Assembly: GCF_900086595.1 (NCBI RefSeq) | Contig: NZ_LT575472.1 | Location: 1,691,225-1,755,224, forward strand | DNA from: Clostridium nigeriense | GTDB taxonomy: Bacteria; Bacillota; Clostridia; Clostridiales; Clostridiaceae | Direction of reading: 5' to 3' | DNA length: 64,000 nucleotides | In this document: one piece after another, positions 37,301 to 45,101 of the stretch | Numbering within the stretch: the stretch's first letter is position 1 | How the letters are laid out: every line of letters begins with the position of its first letter | Notes under the pieces: generated by a model | What the model was told of the DNA's origin: nothing | The model's input: the letters and a program-made list of their open reading frames with translations, nothing else | The model's database searches: none | Made by a program: the position numbers and the translations under genes

Positions 37301-37825
37301 AATACAGGTGGTCAATCATCTAAATCAACTCCAACTGCTGCAATAGCTAAGTTTGCTGCATCAGGTAAGAAGATTAAGAAAAAAGACCTTGGAATGATGG
37401 CTATGACATATGGATATGTTTATGTAGCACAAATTTCAATGGGAGCTGATAAGAACCAAACTCTTAAAGCTATAGCTGAAGCAGAAGCTTATAATGGACC
37501 ATCATTAATAATAGCTTATGCACCATGTATCAGCCACGGTATTAAGAGTGGTATGGCTAATAGCCAAGAGGAAGCTAAGAAGGCTGTTGAATGCGGATAT
37601 TGGGGATTATATAGATATAACCCAACATTAATTGGAACTAAGAATCCATTCTCATTAGATTCTAAGGAACCAAAAGCAAGCTTCAGAGAGTTCTTAATGG
37701 GAGAAGTAAGATATGCTTCACTTGCAAAAGCATTCCCAGAACAAGCAGAAGCTTTATTTGAAAAGACAGAAAAAGATGCTATGGAAAGATTAGCAAACTA
37801 CAAGAGATTAGCTGAACAACAATAG
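34313..37825 (+). CDS. nifJ: pyruvate:ferredoxin (flavodoxin) oxidoreductase
   Basis: 1170 residues, the single-chain PFOR length. It oxidises pyruvate with CoA to acetyl-CoA and CO2, reducing ferredoxin or flavodoxin. Visible parts: an N-terminal TPP-domain start with YAFTEVAAIFPITPSSPMAE, a central 2x4Fe-4S segment with CIQCNQCAYVCP and CTGCGNCAQVCP (about residues 688-760), another Cys pair CAGCGE near 815 for the proximal cluster, and GDGWAYDIGYGGLDHV for TPP-Mg binding. Codon choice is more uniform than in its neighbours, suggesting high expression. Terminator follows directly. Confidence 0.96.
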   Translation: MRKMKTMDGNTAAAHISYAFTEVAAIFPITPSSPMAEHVDEWAAQGKKNIFGQPVKVMEMQSEAGAAGAVHGSLQAGALTTTYTASQGLLLMIPNMYKIAGEMLPTVFHVSARALATSSLSIFGDHQDVMAARQTGFAMLAEGSVQEVMDLAAVAHLTSIKTRIPFMNFFDGFRTSHEIQKIEVLEYDELAKLVDYDALAGFRKRALNPNNPVTRGTAQNPDIYFQTRESVNRFYEEIPEVVESYMAEITKLTGREYHCFDYYGAPDADRIIVTMGSSIDVAEETVDYLNSKGEKVGVVKVRLYRPFSTERLLKVIPATVKSIAVLDRTKEPGSIGEPLYLDVKSAFYGRENAPVIVGGRYGLGSKDPNPADIAAVFANLSKENPKDGFTISIVDDVTNTSLESVSDIDATPEGTKACKFWGLGSDGTVGANKSAIKIIGDHTDMYAQGYFSYDSKKSGGITVSHLRFGKKPIKSPYLVHKADFVACHNQAYVYKYDVLEGLKNNGKFLLNTIWTPEEVNEKLPAAMKRYIAENNIEFYTLNAVKIAQEIGLGGRINMIMQAAFFKIANIIPVEDAVKYLKDAVVTSYGKKGEKVVNMNFAAIDKGVESIARIEVPADWKDAKDEVKEERNDIPAFIKNIVEPINAQKGFDLPVSAFDGMEDGTFMAGTAAYEKRGIAINVPEWQQDKCIQCNQCAYVCPHAVIRPFLLNEDEKTNAPETMKIVPAKALKTEEPTFYTIGVTPLDCTGCGNCAQVCPAPGKALIMKPLATQEEQIEAWDYAVKEVKPKKNPMNKNTVKGSQFEQPLFEFSGACAGCGETPYAKLVTQLFGDRMMIANATGCSSIWGGSVPATPYTVNNEGHGPAWANSLFEDNAEFGLGMFLGVKAIRERIADNMQKALEVEASEEVKAVLQDWLDNMNSGEGTRDRANRVIATLENVDADYAREILKDKEFLIKRSQWIFGGDGWAYDIGYGGLDHVLASGEDVNVLVFDTEIYSNTGGQSSKSTPTAAIAKFAASGKKIKKKDLGMMAMTYGYVYVAQISMGADKNQTLKAIAEAEAYNGPSLIIAYAPCISHGIKSGMANSQEEAKKAVECGYWGLYRYNPTLIGTKNPFSLDSKEPKASFREFLMGEVRYASLAKAFPEQAEALFEKTEKDAMERLANYKRLAEQQ

Positions 37826-37832
37826 TTTTTAT

Positions 37833-37871
37833 AAATAAGGGGCTATTTTAGCTCCTTATTTTTTATTTTTT
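37833..37871 (+). terminator. intrinsic terminator after PFOR
   Basis: AATAAGGGGCTA / TAGCTCCTTATT with a short T loop and long T tail. Confidence 0.9.
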
Positions 37872-37971
37872 AGAAAATAATAAAAGAAAATTAAATCTTT
37901 TACTTTTAATTTTTATAAATTAAGGGTAGAATTAAATAGAATATTAGTCTCATTAAAGGAGGATTATTAAA

Positions 37972-38304
37972 ATGGATAATGAAAAGAAATGTGGATGTCA
38001 CGAAGAAGAAAATACATGTGGATGTGGACATGATCATGGTCATGAGCATGATCATGAATGTGGATGTGGAGAAGACCACCACGAACACTTTGTTGTAGAT
38101 TTAGAAGATGATAATGGAAATGTAATATCTTGCCCTATAATAGATGCATTTGAATTTGAAGATAATGAATATATTTTAGCTCAAGATCCTAATGAAGATT
38201 CTGTTTATTTATTTAGATCATTAGAAGATGGAGAATTAATTATTCCAGAAGAAGATGAATTTGATAGAGTATCAAAATTCTATAGTGAAGATTTAGCAGA
38301 ATAA
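37972..38304 (+). CDS. DUF1292 protein with His/Cys-rich N-terminus
   Basis: 110 residues. The C-terminal 70 (VVDLEDDNGNVISCPIIDAFEFEDNEYILA onward) match DUF1292, a small clostridial/bacillar family of unknown function. The first 39 residues hold six Cys (7, 9, 16, 18, 30, 32) and nine His, as CGC pairs and an HDHGHEHDH run, which is a metal-chelating composition not needed for the DUF1292 fold. Metal buffering or sensing is therefore a reasonable inference, not shown. Single gene with strong AAGGAGG site and a perfect terminator. Confidence 0.82.
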   Translation: MDNEKKCGCHEEENTCGCGHDHGHEHDHECGCGEDHHEHFVVDLEDDNGNVISCPIIDAFEFEDNEYILAQDPNEDSVYLFRSLEDGELIIPEEDEFDRVSKFYSEDLAE

Positions 38305-38310
38305 AACATA

Positions 38311-38338
38311 AGAAAGACACGCAAGTGTCTTTTTTTAT
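38311..38338 (+). terminator. intrinsic terminator
   Basis: AAAGACAC / GTGTCTTT with a GCAA tetraloop and seven-T tail. Confidence 0.95.
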
Positions 38339-38344
38339 TACTTA

Positions 38345-38520
38345 GGAAATTATAATAAAGTCAAATATGCGGACAAATTTATAAGAGTATTAAAATTTGT
38401 AGTGTAAGGGGGAGAGTTTTTATAATTTCCTTCCTTCAGTTTGCAAAGAGATAAACAATGTATGGCGTCGACTTGGAGCGGATGCGACGGAGTAAGGAAT
38501 ATAATGTTTATCTCTTTTTT
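38345..38520 (+). ncRNA. candidate structured non-coding RNA or leader
   Basis: No reading frame of note, but heavy pairing. GGAAATTATAA (38345) pairs perfectly with TTATAATTTCC (38420-38430), enclosing an ACAAATTT / AAATTTGT hairpin. A second domain is closed by 13 perfect pairs, AAAGAGATAAACA (38445-38457) with TGTTTATCTCTTT (38505-38517), and ends in T6, like a terminator. Inside it CGTCG pairs with CGACG in a locally GC-rich stretch, out of keeping with the AT-rich surroundings. TTGTAG-N18-TATAAT (38397-38426) could start a short RNA of about 85 bases. I cannot match it to a known class. Confidence 0.5.
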
Positions 38521-38583
38521 ATTGTTTTTTTATATTAATAATGATATATTCTTATATATAAACTTAGGAAATAAGGTGTTAAA

Positions 38584-39405
38584 ATGAATTATGCAGATTT
38601 ACACATTCATTCTAATTATTCGGATGGCAGTATGACACCAGAAGAAATTATTAAAAACGCTATAGATTTAGGAGTAAAGAGTATATCTATAACTGATCAT
38701 GATTCAATTGCATCTCAATATATTGCTGAAAAGGAATATAATGATATAAATGTTATATCTGGTATAGAATTAAGCACTGAATATGAAGATTTTGAACTTC
38801 ATATTCTAGGCTACTTTATTGATATAAAAAATAATGAATTAATAAGTATTGTAGATAGATTAAATAAAGCTAGAATAGAAAGAATAGAAGAAATACTATT
38901 TAATTTAAAAAAGCATAATATTAATTTAACCTTAGAAGATTTAGAAGTTGATTTGAATTCAACAGTGGGAAGAAGTCATGTAGCTAATGCAATGGTTAGA
39001 AAAGGATACTTTGACAATTATAAAACTGCTTTTATAAATTATTTGGTTAAAGGAAAACCGGCATATGTTAAAGGTTATAAATTGAGCTATAAAGATGCTA
39101 TACAGATCATTAACAATTGTGGTGGTATTTCAGTCCTTGCTCATCCTGGACAAATTTATAAAGCTTTAGAAGTAGAAAATATAATTAAAAATTTAAAATT
39201 TTATGGATTAAAGGGAGTAGAAGTATACCATCCTAGCCATTCAAGAAATCAAACTAATGGTTTTTATAACTTATCAAAAAAACATAAGTTGTTAATAACT
39301 GGTGGAAGTGACTTCCATGGGAAAGCAGGCTATAAAGAAAATAATATAGGTAGTTATGGTATAAATGAAGATTTATTAAATAAATTAATTAATTCAAGGA
39401 GATAG
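38584..39405 (+). CDS. PHP domain phosphoesterase (TrpH/RNase AM-like)
   Basis: 273 residues. The metal-binding PHP motifs are in order: HIHSNYSDG, SITDHDS, GIELSTEY, LAHPGQIY and GGSDFHG. The layout is that of the YciV/TrpH group, which hydrolyse 3',5'-nucleotide bisphosphates or trim short RNAs from the 5' end. Exact substrate is inference. The aminotransferase gene starts only eight bases after its stop, so they are probably co-transcribed. Confidence 0.88.
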   Translation: MNYADLHIHSNYSDGSMTPEEIIKNAIDLGVKSISITDHDSIASQYIAEKEYNDINVISGIELSTEYEDFELHILGYFIDIKNNELISIVDRLNKARIERIEEILFNLKKHNINLTLEDLEVDLNSTVGRSHVANAMVRKGYFDNYKTAFINYLVKGKPAYVKGYKLSYKDAIQIINNCGGISVLAHPGQIYKALEVENIIKNLKFYGLKGVEVYHPSHSRNQTNGFYNLSKKHKLLITGGSDFHGKAGYKENNIGSYGINEDLLNKLINSRR

Positions 39406-39412
39406 GTGGGGT

Positions 39413-40612
39413 ATGACAATGGATTTATCGAATAAGGCAAAACAAATTAATCCATCATTAACATTAGAAATTACAGCAAAAGCTAAGGAATTAAAAGAGG
39501 CTGGTATAGATGTAGTAAGCTTTGGAGCAGGAGAACCAGATTTTAATACTCCTGAAAATATTATTAAAGCTGCCATAAGAGCAATGGAAGAAGGAAAGAC
39601 TAAATATACAGCTACTAGTGGAATTTTGGATTTAAGAAATGCAATTTGTGAAAAATTTAAAGTGGATAATGGATTATTGTATAAGCCTAATCAAATAGTT
39701 GTTTCTACAGGGGCAAAGCAAAGTTTGGCAAATGCTTTTTTAGCTATATTAAATAAGGGGGATGAAGTTATAATTCCAGTTCCTTATTGGGTAAGCTATC
39801 CTGAATTAGTCAAGTTATCAGATGGTGTACCAATATTCGTTAATACATTAAAGGAAAATGACTATAAGTACACAATAAAAGATTTAGAAAAAGTAGTTAC
39901 AAAGAAAACTAAAGCTATATTACTAAATAGTCCTAATAATCCAACTGGCAGTATTTATACAAAAGAAGAGTTAAGGGAAATAGCAGAGTTTGCTAAGAAA
40001 TACGATTTAATTATTGTTTCCGATGAAATTTATGAAAAATTAATATATGATGGAAATAAACATATAAGTATTGCATCATTATCAGAAGATGCTTATAAAA
40101 GAACTATAGTAATTAATGGTTTATCTAAATCCTATGCTATGACTGGATGGAGAATAGGTTATTCAGCTTGTAGTGAAGAAATGTCAAAATTAATGAGTAG
40201 TATTCAAAGTCATGTAACATCAAATATAAATTCTATTTCTCAATATGCTGCTGTTGAGGCTTTAACAGGGACTCAAGAAAGTATAAAAATAATGATTCAA
40301 GAGTTTGAGAAAAGAAGAAATTACATGATAGATAGGCTAAATAACATAGAAGGAATTTCTTATATAAGACCAAGTGGAGCATTTTATATTATGGTTTGCA
40401 TAGAAGGGTTCTATGGAAAAAATATAAATGGAAATATAATTAAATCATCTTTAGATTTTTCAAAGAGTATATTAGAGGAAGAAAATGTTGCAGTAATTCC
40501 TGGTATAGCTTTTGGTTTAGATGAATATATAAGATTATCTTATGCAACTTCTATTAATGTAATTGAAGAAGGATTAAATAGAATAGAAAACTATTTAAGA
40601 AAATTAAAATAA
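39413..40612 (+). CDS. PLP-dependent aminotransferase, aspartate aminotransferase type
   Basis: 399 residues; a second ATG two codons later is an equally possible start. Class I fold: GAGEPDFNTPENI near the start, the LNSPNNPTGSIY loop, VSDEIYE (the Asp contacting the pyridine nitrogen), and SKSYAMTGWRIGY with the PLP-binding Lys in the SKS motif followed by the phosphate-binding Arg. The final Arg that binds the substrate alpha-carboxylate is in YIRLSYA. Subgroup I-gamma aspartate/prephenate aminotransferases look like this; the amino donor is not decided. Confidence 0.9.
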   Translation: MTMDLSNKAKQINPSLTLEITAKAKELKEAGIDVVSFGAGEPDFNTPENIIKAAIRAMEEGKTKYTATSGILDLRNAICEKFKVDNGLLYKPNQIVVSTGAKQSLANAFLAILNKGDEVIIPVPYWVSYPELVKLSDGVPIFVNTLKENDYKYTIKDLEKVVTKKTKAILLNSPNNPTGSIYTKEELREIAEFAKKYDLIIVSDEIYEKLIYDGNKHISIASLSEDAYKRTIVINGLSKSYAMTGWRIGYSACSEEMSKLMSSIQSHVTSNINSISQYAAVEALTGTQESIKIMIQEFEKRRNYMIDRLNNIEGISYIRPSGAFYIMVCIEGFYGKNINGNIIKSSLDFSKSILEEENVAVIPGIAFGLDEYIRLSYATSINVIEEGLNRIENYLRKLK

Positions 40613-40647
40613 AAAAATAATATTTGTTTAATGTTATTAATAAGATT

Positions 40648-40727
40648 AAAGTTCACCTATGTAATTTTACTATGATTTGGGATAAAGCCAAAGATTAAGA
40701 AAAGTTACACAGGTGAACTTTGTTTTT
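40648..40727 (+). terminator. long-stem terminator with structured 40-base loop
   Basis: AAAGTTCACCTATGTAA pairs with TTACACAGGTGAACTTT (16 of 17), then TGTTTTT. The loop has its own TTTGG/CCAAA pairing and the motif TGATTTGGGATAAAG. Confidence 0.75.
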
Positions 40728-40802
40728 CTTTAATACTTTCTTATTTATAAATAACAAATTTTAGTATATAATTAATTGTGGAACACTTAGGAGGAAAAAT
40801 AC

Positions 40803-41441
40803 ATGGATAAATTAGCGATATTTGATGTAGACTATACTATAACTAAAAAAGAAACATTGATGCAATTATATAAATATGTAATCGTAAAGGATGTTAAAAA
40901 TATTAGATTTTTACCAAGGGCTTTATTTAGTGGGGCTATGTATAAACTTGGGGTATATGATGAGAAAAGAGTTAAGGAATCCTTTCTTAAGTTTATAGAT
41001 AAAATAGATGAGAAGGATTTATCTATATTAGTTAAAGACTTCTATAAAGATGTTTTGGAGAAAATATTATATAAGGATGCAATAAATATGATGAAGAAAT
41101 TAAAGGGACAAGGCTATAAAATATATTTGATTTCAGCATCACCAGAATTTTACTTAAATGAGTTTTATGCTATAGAAGAAGTTGATATGATTATAGGAAC
41201 TAGATTTTTTATTGAAGATAAAAAATTTGTAAGAAAAATGGATGGATCAAATTGTAAAGGGGAAGAAAAGGTAAAAAGATTAAAAGAAGTTTTACAAAAG
41301 AAAAACATAGAAGTTGATTATAAAAACTCTTATATGTTTTCAGATTCATTATCTGATAAACCTCTTTTAGATTTAGTTGGCAATGCTTATTTAATTAATT
41401 ATAGAAAGAAAAGCAATTTTCAAATATTAAAATGGAAGTAG
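40803..41441 (+). CDS. HAD-IB family phosphatase (SerB-like)
   Basis: 212 residues. Motif I FDVDYT gives the nucleophile Asp8 and acid Asp10, motif II is LISASPEFY, and motif III/IV is the Lys-containing NCKGEEKV followed by MFSDSLSDKPLL. This is the HAD subfamily IB arrangement (phosphoserine phosphatase and relatives). The natural substrate is unknown. Sixteen bases before the class IV aminotransferase, hence probably one operon. Ribosome site TAGGAGGA. Confidence 0.87.
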   Translation: MDKLAIFDVDYTITKKETLMQLYKYVIVKDVKNIRFLPRALFSGAMYKLGVYDEKRVKESFLKFIDKIDEKDLSILVKDFYKDVLEKILYKDAINMMKKLKGQGYKIYLISASPEFYLNEFYAIEEVDMIIGTRFFIEDKKFVRKMDGSNCKGEEKVKRLKEVLQKKNIEVDYKNSYMFSDSLSDKPLLDLVGNAYLINYRKKSNFQILKWK

Positions 41442-41456
41442 TAAGGAGGCAAATAT

Positions 41457-42272
41457 ATGGAGGCAATTTTAAATTATTATTTAGAAGATGGGCACTTAGA
41501 AAAAATAAGCAACTATACAATGGATTCAAAGGAGAAGGGTAGAATAATATACGAGGTAATAAGAGTTATAAATAAAGTTCCTTTATTTTATGAAGATCAT
41601 CTTAAAAGACTAGAAACCTCTTTTAGATTAATGGAAAAACCTTTTTCTTATAAGTATGATAAAGTAAGAGAATATTTAACAAGCTTAATTGAGGCTAATA
41701 ATGTTGATTTTGGAAATATAAAACTTACTTTTGATATAAAGACAGATACTATGAAGGTCTTTAGTATAAAGCATAGTTATCCAAATGAAGAGCTATATAA
41801 AAAAGGAATAAAAACTATTCTTTATCATGGAGAAAGAACTAATCCTAATGCTAAGGTTGTAGACAGTAGTTTTAGAGAAAAGGTAACAACAGAGATTAAT
41901 AAGGCTAGTGCTTTTGAAGCTATACTTGTAAACAATAAAGGGTACATAACAGAGGGAAGCAAATCTAACATATTTATGATTAAAGAAGATACGTTATATA
42001 CTTCACCATTAGAAGCGGTTTTGCCAGGGGTTACAAGAGGAAGAATTATAGCTTTAGCTAAAAATATTGGGATAAAATTTGAAGAAAAAAATATCAGTTT
42101 TAAGGATATAAAGGATTTTGATGCTATGTTTATATCAGGAACATCACCTAAAATACTTCCAATATCCTTAGTAGATGATATGAAATTTAATGTAGAAAAT
42201 AATTTAATGCAAAAATTAATTAGGGAATTTAATAAAGAAATAGAATTATATGTTGAAAGATTTAAGAAATAA
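41457..42272 (+). CDS. class IV aminotransferase / aminodeoxychorismate lyase-like
   Basis: 271 residues of the branched-chain aminotransferase / ADC lyase / D-amino acid transaminase fold. Typical parts: FYEDHLKRLETSFRLM (first domain), FEAILVNNKGYITEGSKSNIFMIKE (PLP phosphate and glycine loop) and PLEAVLPGVTRGRII. Start GRIIYEVIRV resembles the (D/Y)xxFExxR region. Whether it is PabC, an amino acid transaminase or another member is not decidable. It may act with the HAD phosphatase gene just upstream. Confidence 0.8.
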   Translation: MEAILNYYLEDGHLEKISNYTMDSKEKGRIIYEVIRVINKVPLFYEDHLKRLETSFRLMEKPFSYKYDKVREYLTSLIEANNVDFGNIKLTFDIKTDTMKVFSIKHSYPNEELYKKGIKTILYHGERTNPNAKVVDSSFREKVTTEINKASAFEAILVNNKGYITEGSKSNIFMIKEDTLYTSPLEAVLPGVTRGRIIALAKNIGIKFEEKNISFKDIKDFDAMFISGTSPKILPISLVDDMKFNVENNLMQKLIREFNKEIELYVERFKK

Positions 42273-42363
42273 AACTATTTTTTATTATAATTTGAATAAT
42301 ATTTAAAATCAAACTAAATTATGGTATTATTATATTGGGTATAAGGAGAGGAAACAATAGGAA

Positions 42364-44130
42364 ATGCAAGATATTGAAAAAGACATGGGTCAAGATGGAA
42401 GCATTTGTGTGAGAGACAAAAAAATAATAGTAAAGAATCCTATAGGAAATGGTGAATATCCTATTATTACACCACCTGGAAAAGGAAACTTATTAGTAAA
42501 TGGAGAAATTATAAATAGACCTATTAAAGTAAAAAAAGAGGATGCTATAGAGTTTATAGAATTTAAAGTACCGGCTAAAAGAAACATAGATATTAGTTGG
42601 AATAAGGAAAAAACAGAAGGATATATTTCAATAACCTATGAAAAAGAAATAATTTATTCTTTAATGGATTCATCAAAAAGTATAAGTTTAACATTAGAGG
42701 TAGTTGAGGAGGAAGGTAAATATCCTCCCATTATTAGCAAAAATGAATTAGAACAAGAGTTCAATAAAGCAAAAATAACTTATGGAATAATAGAGGATGC
42801 TATATTAAAAGCTAGTAGTAGTAGAGAAATCAAGAATTTATTATTTGCTAAGGGTATGCCACCTAAACCACCTATAGAAGATAGTATAAAAATATTTTTT
42901 AATACTAATAAAAGGGCAATTAATTTTGAAGATGATGAAAAAATTGATTATAGAAATTTTAATAGTATAACTAGTGTTAAAGCTAATGAAGTATTAGCCG
43001 AAATTATAAAAGGAGAAAATGGAGTTAATGGTATAAATATTTTCTCTCAAATAATACCAGGAAAGCAAAAGAAAAAGAGTAACTTTAATGCAAGTAATGG
43101 TGCTAAGCTTAAAGATAATATTATAACTTCAACTATAGACGGAAAACCAAATTTTAAAAATAATACAGTTTGGGTTGAGCCTATATACATATTAAATAAA
43201 GATGTGACTATTACTACAGGTAATATTAAATTTCCAGCTAATGTAGAAATAAACGGTAAGGTTACAGAAGGTATGAGGGTAGTTTCAGGTGGAAGTCTTG
43301 TAATTAGAGGAGGGGTATTTAGCGCTGATATAGAAGCTAAAAATTCTAGTGATATTATAGGAAATATAGTAAACTCTAATATTAAAATTGGAGGTACAAA
43401 TTTAATTAAATCTGAAAGGATTAATATACTAAAATCACTAAGAGAAGACTTATATTCATTATTTGTAAATATAAACTACCTAAATGAAAATAATTTAATA
43501 GATAAGAATATAGTAGTAGGATTTATTATTAAGTCATTGATAGAGACAAAGTTTAGAAATTTATCTAAAATTTTAATTAAGGTCATAGCATGTACTGCTA
43601 AAGATGGATGCAATAATTCGGAAGTGTTAAAATTGGTAAAAACAAAGCTTATAGGTGCTGGACCAAGCAGTATAAAAGATATAAGCGAAATAGAAGAAAT
43701 TATATATAAAATTGATAATGAACTTTCTGAATTAGAAAAAGATGCTATTATAGAGGCTAACTTAAATATAGAATATGCTCAAGAATCAAAGATTGATGTA
43801 GTTGGAAATATAAATATTTGTGGAAAAGGATTATTTACAAGTGAATTGAATTCCACTAAAAGTATAATTTTTACTACAGATAAAGTAATATGTAGAGGTG
43901 GACATTTAAAAGCTGGTGAAATGATAAAAGCTTCTATAGTTGGAAGTGAGTCTGGAGTATTCACGAATTTAGAAGTAGATAAAAGAGGTGAGATTTATAT
44001 TGATTTAGCTTATCACAATACTACTTTTATTATAGGAAATAAAAAATATATTTTGGACAAGCCTTCAAAAAACATACATGTATATATAGACAAAGATGGT
44101 AGTTTAGCAGTAGATAAACTACTTCTATAG
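42364..44130 (+). CDS. FapA family protein (DUF342)
   Basis: 588 residues. An N-terminal helical/beta region includes a conserved GNGEYPIITPPGKGNLLVNG stretch, followed by the DUF342 beta-helix core (about 215-420: VNGINIFSQIIPGK, ITSTIDGKPNF, GGSLVIRGGVF) and a coiled-coil-like segment and closing beta part. FapA proteins are widespread in clostridia and are polymer- or membrane-associated; function is poorly known. It begins the chemotaxis cluster and stops 13 bases before cheW, so it is in the same operon. No membrane segment or signal peptide. Confidence 0.85.
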   Translation: MQDIEKDMGQDGSICVRDKKIIVKNPIGNGEYPIITPPGKGNLLVNGEIINRPIKVKKEDAIEFIEFKVPAKRNIDISWNKEKTEGYISITYEKEIIYSLMDSSKSISLTLEVVEEEGKYPPIISKNELEQEFNKAKITYGIIEDAILKASSSREIKNLLFAKGMPPKPPIEDSIKIFFNTNKRAINFEDDEKIDYRNFNSITSVKANEVLAEIIKGENGVNGINIFSQIIPGKQKKKSNFNASNGAKLKDNIITSTIDGKPNFKNNTVWVEPIYILNKDVTITTGNIKFPANVEINGKVTEGMRVVSGGSLVIRGGVFSADIEAKNSSDIIGNIVNSNIKIGGTNLIKSERINILKSLREDLYSLFVNINYLNENNLIDKNIVVGFIIKSLIETKFRNLSKILIKVIACTAKDGCNNSEVLKLVKTKLIGAGPSSIKDISEIEEIIYKIDNELSELEKDAIIEANLNIEYAQESKIDVVGNINICGKGLFTSELNSTKSIIFTTDKVICRGGHLKAGEMIKASIVGSESGVFTNLEVDKRGEIYIDLAYHNTTFIIGNKKYILDKPSKNIHVYIDKDGSLAVDKLLL

Positions 44131-44143
44131 GAGGATATGAGAA

Positions 44144-44590
44144 ATGAAAGAGATAAAAATATTAGTTTTTAAGCTTAGAAATGAATTCTATGCAACTGAT
44201 ATTATGGATGTTGAAAGGATTTTAGGTTATGAAGAGCCAACTGCTCTTCCTGATTCTCCAAGTTTTTTAGATGGTGTAATAAACTATGAAAATAGTGTTT
44301 TACCTATTTTAAATCTTGTAGATAAGTTTAAACTAAAAAAAGAGGATAGCTTAGATAAAAAAATTATTGTTGTAAGAAGAGAAAATGGAAAGTTTGGAAT
44401 ATTGGTAGATAGCGTTAGCGAAGTACTTAGTATTTTAGATGAAGAAATAAAAAATCCAAGTAGTCTTTCAACATTAATATCACAAAAGTATATTAAGGGT
44501 TTAATAAAGAAAAAAGATAACATTATAATTATGCTTGACTTAGAAAAGGTGTTGACAGTAGAGGAAGAAGAGATTATTTTTCAGGGGTGA
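44144..44590 (+). CDS. cheW: chemotaxis coupling protein CheW (first copy)
   Basis: 148 residues, CheW-like SH3 fold. EFYATDIMDVERILGY, LPDSPSFLDGVINYENSVLPILNLVDKF and FGILVDSVSEVL are the usual blocks. CheW links chemoreceptors to CheA. The DGVINYENSVLPI turn differs from the usual GxxNxRGxxxPV (Asn-Tyr-Glu in place of Asn-Leu-Arg), whereas the second CheW in this operon keeps INLRGSI. Overlaps the start region of cheD. Confidence 0.92.
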   Translation: MKEIKILVFKLRNEFYATDIMDVERILGYEEPTALPDSPSFLDGVINYENSVLPILNLVDKFKLKKEDSLDKKIIVVRRENGKFGILVDSVSEVLSILDEEIKNPSSLSTLISQKYIKGLIKKKDNIIIMLDLEKVLTVEEEEIIFQG

Positions 44591-44595
44591 AAATA

Positions 44596-45087
44596 TTGGA
44601 TGACAAAAAAGAGGTTAGAGTTGGAATAGCAGATAGCGCTATAGTATCATCCCCGGATAAATTAATTACAATGGGTTTAGGATCCTGCGTTGGAATAGCT
44701 TTATATGATAAGGAAAAGAAAATAGCAGGATTAGTACATATTATGCTACCTGATAGTAAACAATTTAAAAATATAGTAAATCCTTTTAAATACGCAGATT
44801 TAGGTGTAGAGAATTTAGTGAAAAAGATGATATCCTATGGGTGTAGAAAAGAAAATATGACTGCTAAAATAGCTGGTGGTGCATCTATGTTTAATTTTCC
44901 AGATAAGAAAATAATTAGTGATGTTGGAAAAAGAAATAGTGCAGCAGTTATTGAGGCTATTAATAAATTATCTATTCCTATAATAGGTGAAGACACTGGT
45001 GGTAATAAGGGAAGAACTATGATTTTTGAAAGTGAGGATGGATCAGTAATAATTAGAAGTATCGGAAGTAGTCTTAAAAGACTATAG
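44596..45087 (+). CDS. cheD: chemoreceptor glutamine deamidase CheD
   Basis: 163 residues from a TTG seven bases after AGGGGTGA; a GTG at 44587 overlaps that site. The catalytic Cys31 is in GLGSCVGI and His48 in HIMLP, the CheD deamidase pair. IAGGASMF is also conserved. CheD deamidates receptor Gln residues and is recruited by CheC. The gene order cheW-cheD-cheB-cheR with cheC downstream suits the CheC/CheD adaptation system of Gram-positive bacteria. Confidence 0.93.
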   Translation: MDDKKEVRVGIADSAIVSSPDKLITMGLGSCVGIALYDKEKKIAGLVHIMLPDSKQFKNIVNPFKYADLGVENLVKKMISYGCRKENMTAKIAGGASMFNFPDKKIISDVGKRNSAAVIEAINKLSIPIIGEDTGGNKGRTMIFESEDGSVIIRSIGSSLKRL

Positions 45088-45101
45088 GGGGTGTTACATT
45101 A

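Noticed and set aside
38345..38520. Assigning the structured RNA to 6S RNA, SRP RNA or a c-di-GMP riboswitch
   Set aside because: Two separate closed domains do not fit the 6S rod, no SRP tetraloop or GEMM core is present.
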